From: Topomyia yanbarensis
Taxonomy: Eukaryota > Arthropoda > Insecta > Diptera > Culicidae
Direction of reading: 5' to 3'
Length of the DNA: 64,000 bases
Assembly (NCBI RefSeq): GCF_030247195.1
Contig: NC_080672.1
Coordinates: forward strand, 68,241,771-68,305,770
Below the pieces are notes generated by a model that was given only the letters and a program-made list of their open reading frames with translations, was not told the DNA's origin and ran no database searches. The translations under genes and the position numbers were made by a program. Shown in pieces: positions 18,553 to 28,149 of this stretch (its first letter is position 1; every line of letters begins with the position of its first letter).

Positions 18553-21500
18553 AATAAAGGTGGTACGGATCAAACCTGTTCGGCGGTCTTCGGGTTCGTG
18601 AAGAACGTCTAGGTAGATTTACCACGGATTCGACTTCGATGGCGGATTCGAATTCAGTTGATGTTGATGTTGTTGATGTCGATGACGTTGATGGGAAAGC
18701 CGAGACTTCCTGCTGTGGTGTAGACGACGCAAGTGCCGGCACTGAACTTAGCAAGGTATGCTCGGGACTGGAGACAGGTGATAATTCAGATCCGCTCGCA
18801 ACAAGGGACGGTGCTGGCGTGTCAGAAGATTGATTTGGTAGATTCCAGGCACCCAACAGGATGTCGAGCGGTAACGAATACTGACGAGAGGTGGCTTGAT
18901 TGGCAGGTTGCTTTGGTATCGAGTCGACAGCTAGGCGACTCCGGAGTTGGTTGATATGGGAACGCAGCATTCGGCGATCATCTACCCATACGTTATACAT
19001 CACGTCTCCTATTTTTTCGATGATTGTTCCAGGAGCCCACTTCCAACCGTTACGGCCATAAAGCTTAGCGTAAACCGAATCGTTCCGGCTGAAGAACCTC
19101 GGTTTTGTGTGATCGTCCGACGGTGCCACTGGAGTTCGTACCGTTGGGGGACGTAGCAGCTCGAGACAGGTGCGTATTTTGCGACCAAACATGACCTCGG
19201 ACGGCGACTTTTGGTCTGGCAGTGCCCGGTTGGGTGTACTTCGGTACGTTAACAGGAATATGTCTAACGCTTGCTGTATCGATCCTCTCCCCTCTCGAAT
19301 TTTTGTAACAGCCCTTTTGAACGTGTCAACAAATCGTTCAGCTTGGCCATTTGATTGTGGATGAAACGGAGCAGTTGTGAGGTGTTCGATGCCGTTTGAG
19401 GCGCAGAAATCTGCAAATTCAGCGCTCGTGAATTGGGTTCCGTTGTCGCTGACTAGTGTAACAGGCATACCCAACCGAGCAAACAACCCACCGAGAATGC
19501 TGATGGTTTCCGCCGAGGTTATACGGGACGTTTGAATGATTTCTGGCCACTTGGAGAAGGAGTCGACGGCGATCAGGTAATATTCGCTTTCGATTGGACC
19601 GGCATAATCCACGTGGACGCGCTGCCACGGAGCGGTCTGCTTAGGCCACGGCACCGGTGAAGAGTGAGGAGGTGACCTGGCTACGGCCGCACAGTGTTGG
19701 CATGCCTTGACGAAGTTGACGATGTCAGCATCCAAACTGGGCCAATACACGTAGCTTCGAGCGAGGGCCTTCATACGCTGCATACCAGGATGGCCACAAT
19801 GGAGCTGTTCGAGGCATCGCTTGCGATGGAGCGACGGGATGACGAGCCGTTCGGCAAACATGATGCACCCATCTACCACGGAGAGTGATTCCTGTCTGGC
19901 ATGGAATTGCTGGATGTCGGATTCTGAATGTTCAGATTGCGGCCAACCGTGCTGAATGTGATGGTAGACTTTTCGGAGCAGTGGATCTGCTTGGGTGCTT
20001 TGTGCGACGGCTCTGAAATTGAGAGGCAAAGCTTTAACTGTATGAGATACTACCGACCTGAGGTCCTCTTCCAGGTTGATGCTGGCGATGATATAGTCCT
20101 CATCGGGTTTGACGTGCTGGTTGATCAACCTCGAGAGTAAGTCTGCGTCGCCGAACTTGTGGGTGGGCACGTACTCCATGTCAAAATCGTAGAGCAGTAG
20201 ATTGAGCGCAAATCGTTGGAGGCGGTTGGCTGTGTAGACCGGTATTCCCTTTTTAGAACCAAAGATACGGAGCAAAGGCTGGTGGTCGGTTTTCAAACGA
20301 AAGTGCCGTCCGAAGAGCATTTTGTGAAACTTCGTGACGGCGAAGACGATAGCTAAACCTTCACGATCTGGTTGGCTGTAGCCTTGTTCAGCTTTTGTGA
20401 GTGCTCTGGATGCATGTTGGACGACTTTGATTGTGCCGTCGGGGAACTTGTGGCTAATCGTTGCCCCGAGCCCAACGGAAGAAGCGTCGGCAGAGACAAT
20501 GATCTCCCGCTTCGGATCATAATGTGTGAGAAGTAGATCCGAGGAGAGTATTTGTTTGAAGTGCTCGAACGCTCTCTGGCACTCATCAGTCCACTGGAAC
20601 TTCGCATCGTCCTTGAGAAGGTTGTCCAGCGGATATCGTAACTTGCGCATATTGGGAACAAACTTGCCGTAGTAGTTGATAGCCCCCAAAAATGATCGCA
20701 CACCAGATACATCGGTTGGAGGCGGCAGCTTGGATATCACTTCGATTTTGGCCGGATCTGGACGTAATCTGCGACTGTCGACAATATGACCCACATACTG
20801 CACTTGCTGCTTGCGGAAGGTGCATTTATCGACTCGAATGGTGAACCCGAAATCCTGAATTCGTTTTAGAACAGCCCGCAAATTGCGATCGTGGTCTTCT
20901 TCAGTTTTTCCGCCGACGATGACGTCATCGAGGTAGCCACACGTGCACTGCAGACCGGCTAGCATTGTATCGATGAGCTGCTGGAAGGCACCAGGTGCGA
21001 TCTTCACACCTGGCGGGAGGCGGTTGTAGGAGTAGAGGCCACGATGCGTATTGATGGTTAGCAACTTACGGTACTGTTCGTCGACTTCCACCTGCAAGAA
21101 AGCGTCGGACAAATCGATCTGGCTGAACACCTTACAGTTAGTCAGCTTGGCGAAGATATCGTCCGGTAGGGGAAGTGGATACTGATTTGGTTGGAGCGCA
21201 GCGTTAAGCCCCGTGGAATAGTCTCCACAAATTCGAATGGAACCATTGGCTTTACGGACGACAACGATCGGAGCAGCCCACTCCGAATATTCGACTGGGG
21301 TGATGATATTCAAATTTTCCAGTCGGTCGAGTTCCTGGTCAACGGCATCATACATCGCGTACGCAACCGGGCGCTTAGGGCAGAAGACGGGTCGAACACT
21401 TTTTTTCAGCTCCAACTTCACTTTAGTTTTGCTGCACAAACCGAGCTGATCGGTGAACACGTTTGGAAAAATCGATTGCAGTGCAGCGGGTGCCGCAGGA

Positions 21501-22570
21501 GAGCCTGACACGTGACAGCAGAAGGTGTCCATGGGCACGGACCAAAGGTTGAAACTCTCGACTAAATCGGAACCGAGTAGATGTAGTTGTTTCTCGGTAA
21601 CACGGATCAGATCACGTCGTGTACTTTCTCCGATTGTAACGTTACACTCGAATTCCCCATCGAGTGGCAAAATGTTACCAGATGCTGTCTTCGCTTTGAC
21701 TGTTGCTGGCAAAAGCGCAGGGCTACCGAGTTTCTGCCAACTCTCCCTGCTGATGACAGTGATGTCAGATGCAGTGTCAAGTTGCAGTCGAATATCCGTT
21801 CCAGATAGGCCAACAGATACAAATCTGCGTCGCTGCTCCACGCTGCATACGTCGACCACCACCACTTTGGCTGAGACGTCTCGCTTCTTACGTCTGCTTC
21901 CAGGTTTCCGAGACTTTGCACTGTCGCAGTATCGTTCACGATGTCCGACTTGGCCGCAATCGGAGCACTTATGGTTGTCGTAACTACAGTCTCGGACGAA
22001 ATGTAATGCACCGCAAAGCCAACAAGGAGAACTTGGCTTCCTTCCGGTAGCACTCGAAGACAGTTGTGGTGACTCTCGGTCACGCTCGCCTAATCGCTTC
22101 CCACCAAACTTCTGTATCGCTTGCACTTGGTTGTATGGTGCTGCAGACTCAATCATCGCACTGTCGTGTTTGAGGTTGTACAGACGCTGACACTCCTCGG
22201 AGAGCTGCTCCAATGTAACGTCGTTATTGTCCTCAATTTTTGTAAGGAGACGGGTACGAATCTTGACGTCATTCTCCGATTTCAGACCACACACGTATAC
22301 TAAGCATTTGAACTGTTCTTCCGTGAGCTTTCCCAGTTCAAATTCTACGCAAGCCTTGTTTACCCTACACGCGAACGCCACATGATCCTCAGTAGGATTC
22401 TTCGCGATTTGCAGACATCGGTATCGACGACTAATAACCGACTCTTTCGCTCCAAACAGGCTCTTGAGCTTGTCAACTGTCTGTGCGAAACTAAAATGCT
22501 TGGGAAACTTAAATGAAACTAAAATGAAGCTTACGTACCTCTCATGCTCTGCTAAACCCAACTTTCGCAT
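18551..22570 (-). CDS. pol: Gag C-terminus + Pol of Ty3/gypsy element
   Basis: 1339 residues from the first Met after the Gag TAG; the frame is the same as gag and is open back to that stop. In order: Gag capsid remainder (1-150); two zinc knuckles (CWLCGALHFVRDC at ~183-195 and CSDCGQVGHRERYC at ~202-215); aspartic protease LQLDTASD (~263-269, unusual Ala after DT); reverse transcriptase with IDLSDAF (D486) and YLDDV (D548, D549); RNase H (D695, E737, D762, D810); integrase zinc domain (H924, H927, C957, C960) and D988, D1042, E1078 with the D35E spacing; a GPY/F-like KWAPGTIIEKIGDVMYNV; and a Ser/Thr-rich tail. All catalytic residues I looked for are present. It would make element cDNA in virus-like particles and insert it. 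The Met chosen is a frame artefact; translation should start at the gag ATG. Confidence 0.93.
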   Translation of the reverse strand: MRKLGLAEHERYVSFILVSFKFPKHFSFAQTVDKLKSLFGAKESVISRRYRCLQIAKNPTEDHVAFACRVNKACVEFELGKLTEEQFKCLVYVCGLKSENDVKIRTRLLTKIEDNNDVTLEQLSEECQRLYNLKHDSAMIESAAPYNQVQAIQKFGGKRLGERDRESPQLSSSATGRKPSSPCWLCGALHFVRDCSYDNHKCSDCGQVGHRERYCDSAKSRKPGSRRKKRDVSAKVVVVDVCSVEQRRRFVSVGLSGTDIRLQLDTASDITVISRESWQKLGSPALLPATVKAKTASGNILPLDGEFECNVTIGESTRRDLIRVTEKQLHLLGSDLVESFNLWSVPMDTFCCHVSGSPAAPAALQSIFPNVFTDQLGLCSKTKVKLELKKSVRPVFCPKRPVAYAMYDAVDQELDRLENLNIITPVEYSEWAAPIVVVRKANGSIRICGDYSTGLNAALQPNQYPLPLPDDIFAKLTNCKVFSQIDLSDAFLQVEVDEQYRKLLTINTHRGLYSYNRLPPGVKIAPGAFQQLIDTMLAGLQCTCGYLDDVIVGGKTEEDHDRNLRAVLKRIQDFGFTIRVDKCTFRKQQVQYVGHIVDSRRLRPDPAKIEVISKLPPPTDVSGVRSFLGAINYYGKFVPNMRKLRYPLDNLLKDDAKFQWTDECQRAFEHFKQILSSDLLLTHYDPKREIIVSADASSVGLGATISHKFPDGTIKVVQHASRALTKAEQGYSQPDREGLAIVFAVTKFHKMLFGRHFRLKTDHQPLLRIFGSKKGIPVYTANRLQRFALNLLLYDFDMEYVPTHKFGDADLLSRLINQHVKPDEDYIIASINLEEDLRSVVSHTVKALPLNFRAVAQSTQADPLLRKVYHHIQHGWPQSEHSESDIQQFHARQESLSVVDGCIMFAERLVIPSLHRKRCLEQLHCGHPGMQRMKALARSYVYWPSLDADIVNFVKACQHCAAVARSPPHSSPVPWPKQTAPWQRVHVDYAGPIESEYYLIAVDSFSKWPEIIQTSRITSAETISILGGLFARLGMPVTLVSDNGTQFTSAEFADFCASNGIEHLTTAPFHPQSNGQAERFVDTFKRAVTKIREGRGSIQQALDIFLLTYRSTPNRALPDQKSPSEVMFGRKIRTCLELLRPPTVRTPVAPSDDHTKPRFFSRNDSVYAKLYGRNGWKWAPGTIIEKIGDVMYNVWVDDRRMLRSHINQLRSRLAVDSIPKQPANQATSRQYSLPLDILLGAWNLPNQSSDTPAPSLVASGSELSPVSSPEHTLLSSVPALASSTPQQEVSAFPSTSSTSTTSTSTEFESAIEVESVVNLPRRSSRTRRPPNRFDPYHLY

Positions 22571-22642
22571 TAGGAGACGAACTTTTGCCTCGTCATCCAG
22601 CCTAGCAGCATCCTTCTCGAAAAGATCGTCGTATCTAGAGTA

Positions 22643-23161
22643 CTACACTGCGAAAGTGGCATTACTCTCGATCACGTACCGGAATTCCTTGATATTGCTT
22701 GCCAAGGAGTCAAGGATCTGTTCCGGGTTCGGTGGTACTTGCACGTTTATTGACGATGCAATAGTACGAAAAAACTGTTGTTGCTGCTCGTCGGACTGTT
22801 GCTGCCGCTGTACCAGCTGAGCCATAAGCTGTTGGTGTTGGAGCTGGCTTTGAGCAAACTGCTGTTGGCTTTGAGCAATCGTCTGTTGCATCATCTGCAT
22901 TATTTGCATGAGCATATCATTACTGACCTGGGGTTGCGATTGGTGGGGCGGAATGTTTGTAAACAGCTGCTGCTGAGCTGCAGAAACGGGAATGAACGGC
23001 TGCTGTTGCTGGTGTGTAGTCACAACGGGAGCGAAAAATTGCTGCTGCTGGTGGGCCGCTGGTGCGGGATTAATCTGCTGATTCAACTGCTGCCGTTGAT
23101 TTAACAGTCCTGGGGGGTCAACACCATTTTGTACGTTCAACTCACTACCGTCATCAGCCAT
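22643..23161 (-). CDS. gag: Gag N-terminal part of Ty3/gypsy element
   Basis: 172 residues from MADDGSELN to a TAG at 22643-22645. The middle is extremely glutamine-rich (repeated QQQ, AHQQQQFF, SQQQFAQSQ), as in the N-terminal region of several Mag-like Gags. The end (NPEQILDSLASNIKEF...) is the start of the capsid domain, and the same reading frame continues past the TAG into the rest of the capsid. So this is not a complete Gag but one cut within the capsid. The TAG could be a readthrough site or a nonsense mutation; a TGG tryptophan codon differs from it by one transition and would fit this position in relatives (family recollection, not checked). Confidence 0.85.
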   Translation of the reverse strand: MADDGSELNVQNGVDPPGLLNQRQQLNQQINPAPAAHQQQQFFAPVVTTHQQQQPFIPVSAAQQQLFTNIPPHQSQPQVSNDMLMQIMQMMQQTIAQSQQQFAQSQLQHQQLMAQLVQRQQQSDEQQQQFFRTIASSINVQVPPNPEQILDSLASNIKEFRYVIESNATFAV

Positions 23162-23244
23162 CGCACTCCACTTTCTTTTCTTCCGCGCGGGTGACGAAAT
23201 GTTGGGTTAGTTTTGTTTATCGGTGAATAAAAACTACCCACACT

Positions 23245-23263
23245 CGCGAATTCTCGTCGCCAC
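23245..23263 (-). promoter_or_regulatory. putative primer-binding site
   Basis: Immediately inside the 5' LTR the minus strand reads G followed by TGGCGACGAGAATTCGCG. The initial TGG fits pairing with the CCA end of a tRNA. I cannot name the tRNA with confidence. Confidence 0.6.
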
Positions 23264-23544
23264 TTTTGTACCGTGTAAGTCCCCGACACTTGCTTACGGA
23301 TCGTCTCTATATCAGGGGAATAAAACGCGAACGATAACAATTAAAATAAACTATATTTTATCGAACACATTAAAAGCACGGTACAACTGTATACAGGCCG
23401 TAAACAAAACTGAAACTGACAACCACAAAAACATTTCATTGATGCGCTTATCAGGCATCACACATTGACAGCTATGCTGCCGAGTTAGAGCCTAGCGCTG
23501 AACGGGGTACTAATTAATACACCGCGATAGGGTTGTCCTCAACA
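23264..23544 (-). repeat. 5' LTR of the Ty3/gypsy element
   Basis: 281 bp, promoter LTR. About 99% identical to the 3' LTR (three differences counted). Since the two LTRs are identical at insertion, this indicates a recent arrival relative to most other elements in the window. Confidence 0.93.
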
Positions 23545-23549
23545 ATATC

Positions 23550-23965
23550 CATAGGCGGCTCCAGCCGGCTGACAAAGGGGGGGGGGCACATCTTTTTGAC
23601 AAAATGGTTTGGAATTTTGAAAGCTTATTTTTAACAAGGTTCGTATTTAGAGTTTTGCGAATAGTTGAACAAATCACACCATCCTTGAATGCAATCACTG
23701 TTTTGTCCTCTTCAAAGAGTTCTCGGTGATTCTTTTAACGTTATTCCTATTGGTTAATCTGAACGGTTTTGCTATAGCAGAATTGTTAGCGATGCAAACT
23801 CAAAAAGCATTTTCAGTAGTATAATGTAAAATAGTGTCATTTTCCGTGCAAAATCGTCATAATTGAAGAAAAACGAAATATCATTTTGATATTAGCTTCG
23901 AATTCAATTGTTATTTTGATTTCATATTGTTATTGCCAAAAAAAGATATCAAGGTTTGTTCTCAT
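23550..23965. other. non-coding stretch
   Basis: Contains a G run at 23577-23585 and AT-rich DNA; no gene recognised. Confidence 0.3.
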
Positions 23966-24720
23966 CTGCTACACCTTCGGCCGAGTGCTGATCAAACTCG
24001 ACGGATGTGTTTTCATCGACGATGAAACTTATGCTAAAACGAATTTCAAATTAATCCCGAGGGGCTCGAGTTTTATAGGGCTACTGCTTGCGGTTTTTGG
24101 CAGATTTCAGTTTGTTTTCGTGGATGAATTATCAGAAAAAAATTCTATGCTATATTGTTTTTTGTGCCCTCCTGTACAAAGACTGGTTTTTACCAACAAA
24201 TTTTCACCCTAGTGAGAAATTTTGGTTTTTACCAAATTTTCCTCTTAGGGTGAAATATAGCATAGTGCTTTCGCATAGGCCTGCTAAGCCAAGACAAGTT
24301 TCGGCTTCACTTGTGTCTCATCGGCATAAACAGAACTTCTGCTCGAACGGGACATCACGTTTGATCAGTCGTTTGATTGGAACACATAGTGTGTTTTAGT
24401 TTTAAGGGATTTGTGTCAAGCCGGCGCTAATCTATTCCGACAATACGTTAGTGTCGGTTTCTGATGAGGCGAAGCCGAAACGCAACATAGTATAAGAAAA
24501 AAATGATTTGGCAAGGAAACTGTTTCTATGGCAAGAAAATCAACATCAGCTGTCCAATGATGATCCATTTACGTTATGGCCAGATCTAGCCAGCTGCTTT
24601 GACAGCAAACTGAATTCACAAAACACAGTTCCATCCAGTAAAGACATATTCGACGATAATGAAGTGGAAACTGAAGATGGTGGTGAAGATTTGACGGAAT
24701 TAGCTTGCCAAAAACTGTGA
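23966..24720 (+). pseudogene. fossil Tc1/mariner transposase, split by a small MITE
   Basis: Two transposase landmarks survive in different frames. CVFIDDETYAKTNFKLIP (about 24006-24060) contains the first catalytic Asp in the DDETY motif; LWPDLASC (about 24577-24600) contains the second. Between them should lie about 90 residues. Instead there are decayed codons, then an inserted repeat (24296-24484), then WQGNCFYGK. The final glutamate region is not recognisable. The style (DDETY.K..FK..P; WPDLASC) is that of the D,D37E / mosquito mariner group, as at 35.3 kb, but far older. Confidence 0.7.
24296..24484. mobile_element. small TIR repeat inside the fossil mariner
   Basis: Inverted ends GTTTCGGCTTCACTTGTGTC..CATCGG and TCTGATGAGGCGAAGCCGAAAC. 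The right part also matches about 110-205 of the window. A second nested hairpin pair lies just outside (CTATGCTATATT near 24147 / AAATATAGCATAG near 24255). Confidence 0.5.
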
Positions 24721-24724
24721 CTGA

Positions 24725-25505
24725 AGAAGATGTGCGACAGAGTTTCTTGATAAGCAGGTAAAAATACATGAACTTGAAAGTTCTTGGTTCTGTCAATTTG
24801 TTTGACATGTACTCACTTGGAATCGTTCTGAAACATTTGAGATTGTGATATCGGAAACATTCCCAACTGAAAATAATTTTTATTTCGCACTGAATTAGAA
24901 ATGATTTTAAAATGGAGAATTTCAGAATCTGTATGAATTAAATTTACGAGTTTCAAACAAAAGTATGAGTTTAACAATGAAGCTATTAGCAGAATGTTCG
25001 GTAGTTGTATTAGAAACTACCACTTAATTTCGATTTTTTTGCTCAAAATGTTTGAAAAAATATGCAAATATTCTTTGAATTTAACCTCGGTATAATATTT
25101 TTCCTATGTTTTATCTGTTTGGACTCAATTAATTTTCTTTATGGAAAATCAGTAAAACGTTTTAGTACATGAAATGGCCTAATTCAGTGATAATTGATCA
25201 GACATTCGCAACAAGACTGGCTGGCAGTTTTTCACTTAATCGATTATGATGAATCATGTATCGTGAAATCGCTCAAGCTTTAAAATCAGTAGTCCAGTCT
25301 GCTCTAACTCGACCAGATAAAGATAACTGCGCAAAGCAACAGATTTAAGATTTTTGTTTTCTTGTACATTGTGCGAAAACAAAAATACAATGTTTTATAT
25401 TGCTGCACTGTGAAACTACACCGTAGCGGTTGATGTTAAGTATTGACTTACACATACGTCTATTCGTGGGTACAAGGACAGTGACTAAAATTTCACACTT
25501 AACCG
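24725..25505. other. non-coding stretch, nothing recognised
   Basis: AT-rich DNA; no gene, SINE head or inverted repeat recognised. Confidence 0.3.
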
Positions 25506-25513
25506 AGGTGATA

Positions 25514-26268
25514 AGATATTCGAAAGAACTTCTTTCTCGATGTTCTTAACCCCTTCATTCCCATGTTGTTTGTGGACAACAACGTCTTTAAACAGCTATA
25601 ACTTTGGATTGAGGCAAGACTTGCTCACAAAAACAAATAAAGCTAATAAATGTGACTTTCATTTGAGTATTTACCAGAATCAGAATTGAAGTTATTGCAA
25701 TAAGGCTGATTGGATTCAGATGGAGCAGTGCTGCCAGAGACAGTTTACCTTGACAACGGAAAATTAATTTTTCATATATCTTCGCTATGCTGCAATATTA
25801 TTGAAAATTGATAATACTTATGAATTTAATCTGTCTTTAGCTACGTTTTCCACGCAATTGGACTATTGCGAATATTCTAGAAGAATTGTATTGAGCATTG
25901 GAAGGTAAAAATTTATCAGCTTATAGCACTGCGAGGGAAGCACCTATCTTTATGAAAAAAAGATTTTCGTGTTTCTTGACCCCGCCGTTTCCAAGGAAAA
26001 ATAGTTTTGAAACCTTTTCTGGCACTAGAAAAAAGTTGGGCATGAAAGAATTGCCGGTGTATGAGTAATGGGAAAGCAACAAACCCTACCAACAATTACC
26101 AGATGTGACAATATCAAATTATAAGTCCAAGCTACGTACACCAGATCACGAGTAGCTTGGACTTATATTTTGATATTGTCAGATCTGGTAGTTGTTGGTA
26201 GGGCTTGTTGCTTTCCCATCAGTCAAACACCGTTAAGAACATCGGGAAAGAAGTTCATTCGAATATCA
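25514..26268. mobile_element. hairpin element opened by a TTAA MITE
   Basis: The outer arms GATATTCGAAAGAACTTC..GATGTTCTTAAC (25514-25550) and GTTAAGAACATC..GAATATC (26233-26268) are reverse complements. So are the inner arms 26068-26134 and 26153-26219. Between the left outer and left inner arms sits MITE copy B. Removing it gives one continuous hairpin of about 250 bp with an 18-nt loop. The hairpin is an element of unknown family; it is older than copy B. Confidence 0.75.
25546..26052. mobile_element. TTAA-flanked (piggyBac-like) MITE, copy B
   Basis: Left end TTAACCCCTTCATTCCCATG (25546 on) and right end GTTGGGCATGAAAGAATT. It aligns along its length with copy A (GTTGTTTGTGGACAACAACG; GGAGCAGTGCTGCCAGAGAC; TTTCCAAGGAAAAATAGTTT). 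The right TTAA has mutated to AATT-like sequence. It landed in a TTAA inside the left arm of the hairpin element. Confidence 0.8.
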
Positions 26269-26302
26269 CATTACGCAGACGGCATGTCAAGAATGCCGTG
26301 TA

Positions 26303-27378
26303 CAATTTTTGACTTTTAGCTCCACCAGGCTCTACTGATTCCGTTTATGGCCCTTAGTAATTGTGCAAATTTTGGTACCGATCGGTTGTGTCTACGGACC
26401 CTCCAAAAATTTCAAAGTTTATATGGAAATTAGTATGGAAAATCGGTTAAGATTGAAAATAAATTCTTAAAAAATCATTTCATCAATCAATTCATGAGAA
26501 CACTATATATTTCTAAAGGTATTCTTCTACTGAACACATTCGTGGAACATTATAAGTTTGTAAAAATTCGCTGAGAAAAGTTATTGACTAAAAAAGCAGC
26601 ATGGTTTCAAAACAAGTGGATTTTATTATTAATCATAGCAACCCTGTTTGAATAGCTCCATCGTTATACAAGTGTAAACTAGGCTTACCAATCACCGCTC
26701 CCGTATAGAGTACTTGACAATCTGTAACTGTATTAGTGGGTTAAACGATTTGTTTTCCTCCACTTGTCATAGGTGGAGGAAAACAAATCGAAAATAGCTT
26801 TTCGGTCGGAATATTTTCATCATGGAACCTGACCAACCGGTATTGTGCATGTCCGGAATAAGTTTTACAGTGTCATAGAGTATTTCAAAACCATTATAAA
26901 TACTTTAGGCGAGCTATTTCAAATATTCAAATTGGCTGACAGTTTTATATATGACAGCTGGAGTAAAACAAACCCCCAATTAGTGTGTGTGATATGATTT
27001 GCATAGAACTCTATAGCAGATGCAGCTATTCAAACAGGGTTGCTAAGATTAATAATAAAATCCACTTGTTTTGAAGCCATGCTGCTTCTTTAGTTAATAA
27101 CTTTGCTCTGCGATTTTTTACAAACTTACAATGTTCCATGAATGTGTTTAGTAGAAGAATACCTTTAGAAATATGTAGTGTTCTCATGAATTGATTGATG
27201 AGATGATTTTTTAAGAATTTATTTTCAATTTTAACCGATTTTCCATACTAATTCCCATATAAACTTTGAAATTTTTGGAGGGTCCGTAGACACAACCAAT
27301 CGGTACCAAAATTTGCAAAATTACTAAGGGCCAGAAGAGGAATCAGTAGAGCCTGGTGGAGCTAAAAGTCAAAAATTG
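26303..27378. mobile_element. symmetric element with 356-bp inverted arms
   Basis: Left arm 26303-26658 and right arm 27023-27378 are reverse complements with constant coordinate sum 53681 at both ends, so there is no net indel. Landmarks are CAATTTTTGACTTTTAGCTC / GAGCTAAAAGTCAAAAATTG and AACCCTGTTTGAATAGCT / AGCTATTCAAACAGGGTT. The 364-bp centre has no coding sequence but holds a perfect 18-bp hairpin (26746-26790). No transposase, and no clear target duplication was found. Confidence 0.85.
26746..26790. repeat. perfect 18-bp hairpin
   Basis: CGATTTGTTTTCCTCCAC (26746-26763), a 9-nt loop, then its exact reverse complement (26773-26790). It sits in the centre of the long-armed element. Confidence 0.9.
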
Positions 27379-27379
27379 A

Positions 27380-27649
27380 ACCAGTGTAGTGTACATATGC
27401 TTCTAAAATACTACATTTGCAAAAATGTACATTTGCATATTGTGTATATTACTCTGTTGCATCAAATGATGATAGATAAAAGACCCACTAGATACCTAAG
27501 TAAACGCTTAGGACCTGCCATCTTCTCGGAAAAAAACTTCAGCATTGGAATATGGAAACTAAGGTTCCAAATACCGACCCTTTTTGACGTGAATCTATAA
27601 CGCAGCATTGATACCCTTCTTGCCGGTAGAACCGGAGAAATATCGATAC
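27380..27649. other. non-coding gap
   Basis: Less than 300 bp of AT-rich DNA between two elements; nothing recognised. Confidence 0.3.
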
Positions 27650-28146
27650 CTAACCCTTTGATGCCTAATTTTTCTCTAGCGCATATAGGATTTTTATACT
27701 ATTTTTCCGCTAAACTGGTGAGGCCGACAAATACAGAAAACTTTTTTTGTACAAGATTGGCGTTTATCTTGCAGTGCAGAAGCTGCGCAACTTTTACCTT
27801 TCTGTGCTCGATAAAATTCTCCTAGATATTTTACAATAGTCCAATTGCTTGGAAAATGTAGCCAAAAATAGTCGAAATGGGTAGGTTTAATCAGTTTTCC
27901 ACATTATTTCAAGATAACGAAGATTTATCAAAATTCCATTTTCACAGTTATCTTATACTGTTCCTGGAAGCACTACTTCATAGGAATTCAATCACACTAA
28001 TTGCAATACTTTCAGTTTTACGTATAATACTATTCAAGCTTAAAAGAAGGGTGAGAGTCACAATTAGTCTTACTTGTTTTTGTGAAAAATTCTTCCCTGA
28101 ATCAAAAGTTATGGATGTGTAAACAACATGGGTATGAAGGGGTTAA
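27650..28146. mobile_element. TTAA-type (piggyBac-like) MITE, copy C, reversed
   Basis: Copy in the opposite orientation to A and B. Left end CTAACCCTTTGATGCC (one change from TTAA) and right end CATGGGTATGAAGGGGTTAA (TTAA at 28143-28146). Interior words such as ACTATTTTTCC, TTACAATAGTCCAATTG and AAAATGTAGCC match the reverse complement of copy A. About 490 bp, like A. Confidence 0.75.
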
Positions 28147-28149
28147 ATA

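Larger units (their letters stand above)
18256..23549 (-). mobile_element. full-length Ty3/gypsy LTR retrotransposon
   Basis: The 5284-bp element runs 18261-23544 on the minus strand, with a 5-bp target duplication ATATC at 18256-18260 and 23545-23549. It has LTRs of 281 bp, a putative primer-binding site, a Gag-Pol coding region and a polypurine tract against the 3' LTR. Domain order in Pol (protease, reverse transcriptase, RNase H, integrase) is that of Metaviridae. The double zinc knuckle and LQLDTASD protease motif suggest the Mag / K02A2.6-like group, which usually lacks an envelope gene; none is seen here. One in-frame TAG in Gag is the only visible lesion. Confidence 0.95.

Noticed and set aside
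18639..22050. Plus-strand open frames across the Ty3/gypsy element
   Set aside because: They are shadows of the minus-strand gag-pol; no family resemblance.
22571..22642. Gap between gag and pol as a frameshift or intergenic region
   Set aside because: The frame is the same on both sides and open throughout; only the TAG at 22643-22645 separates them.
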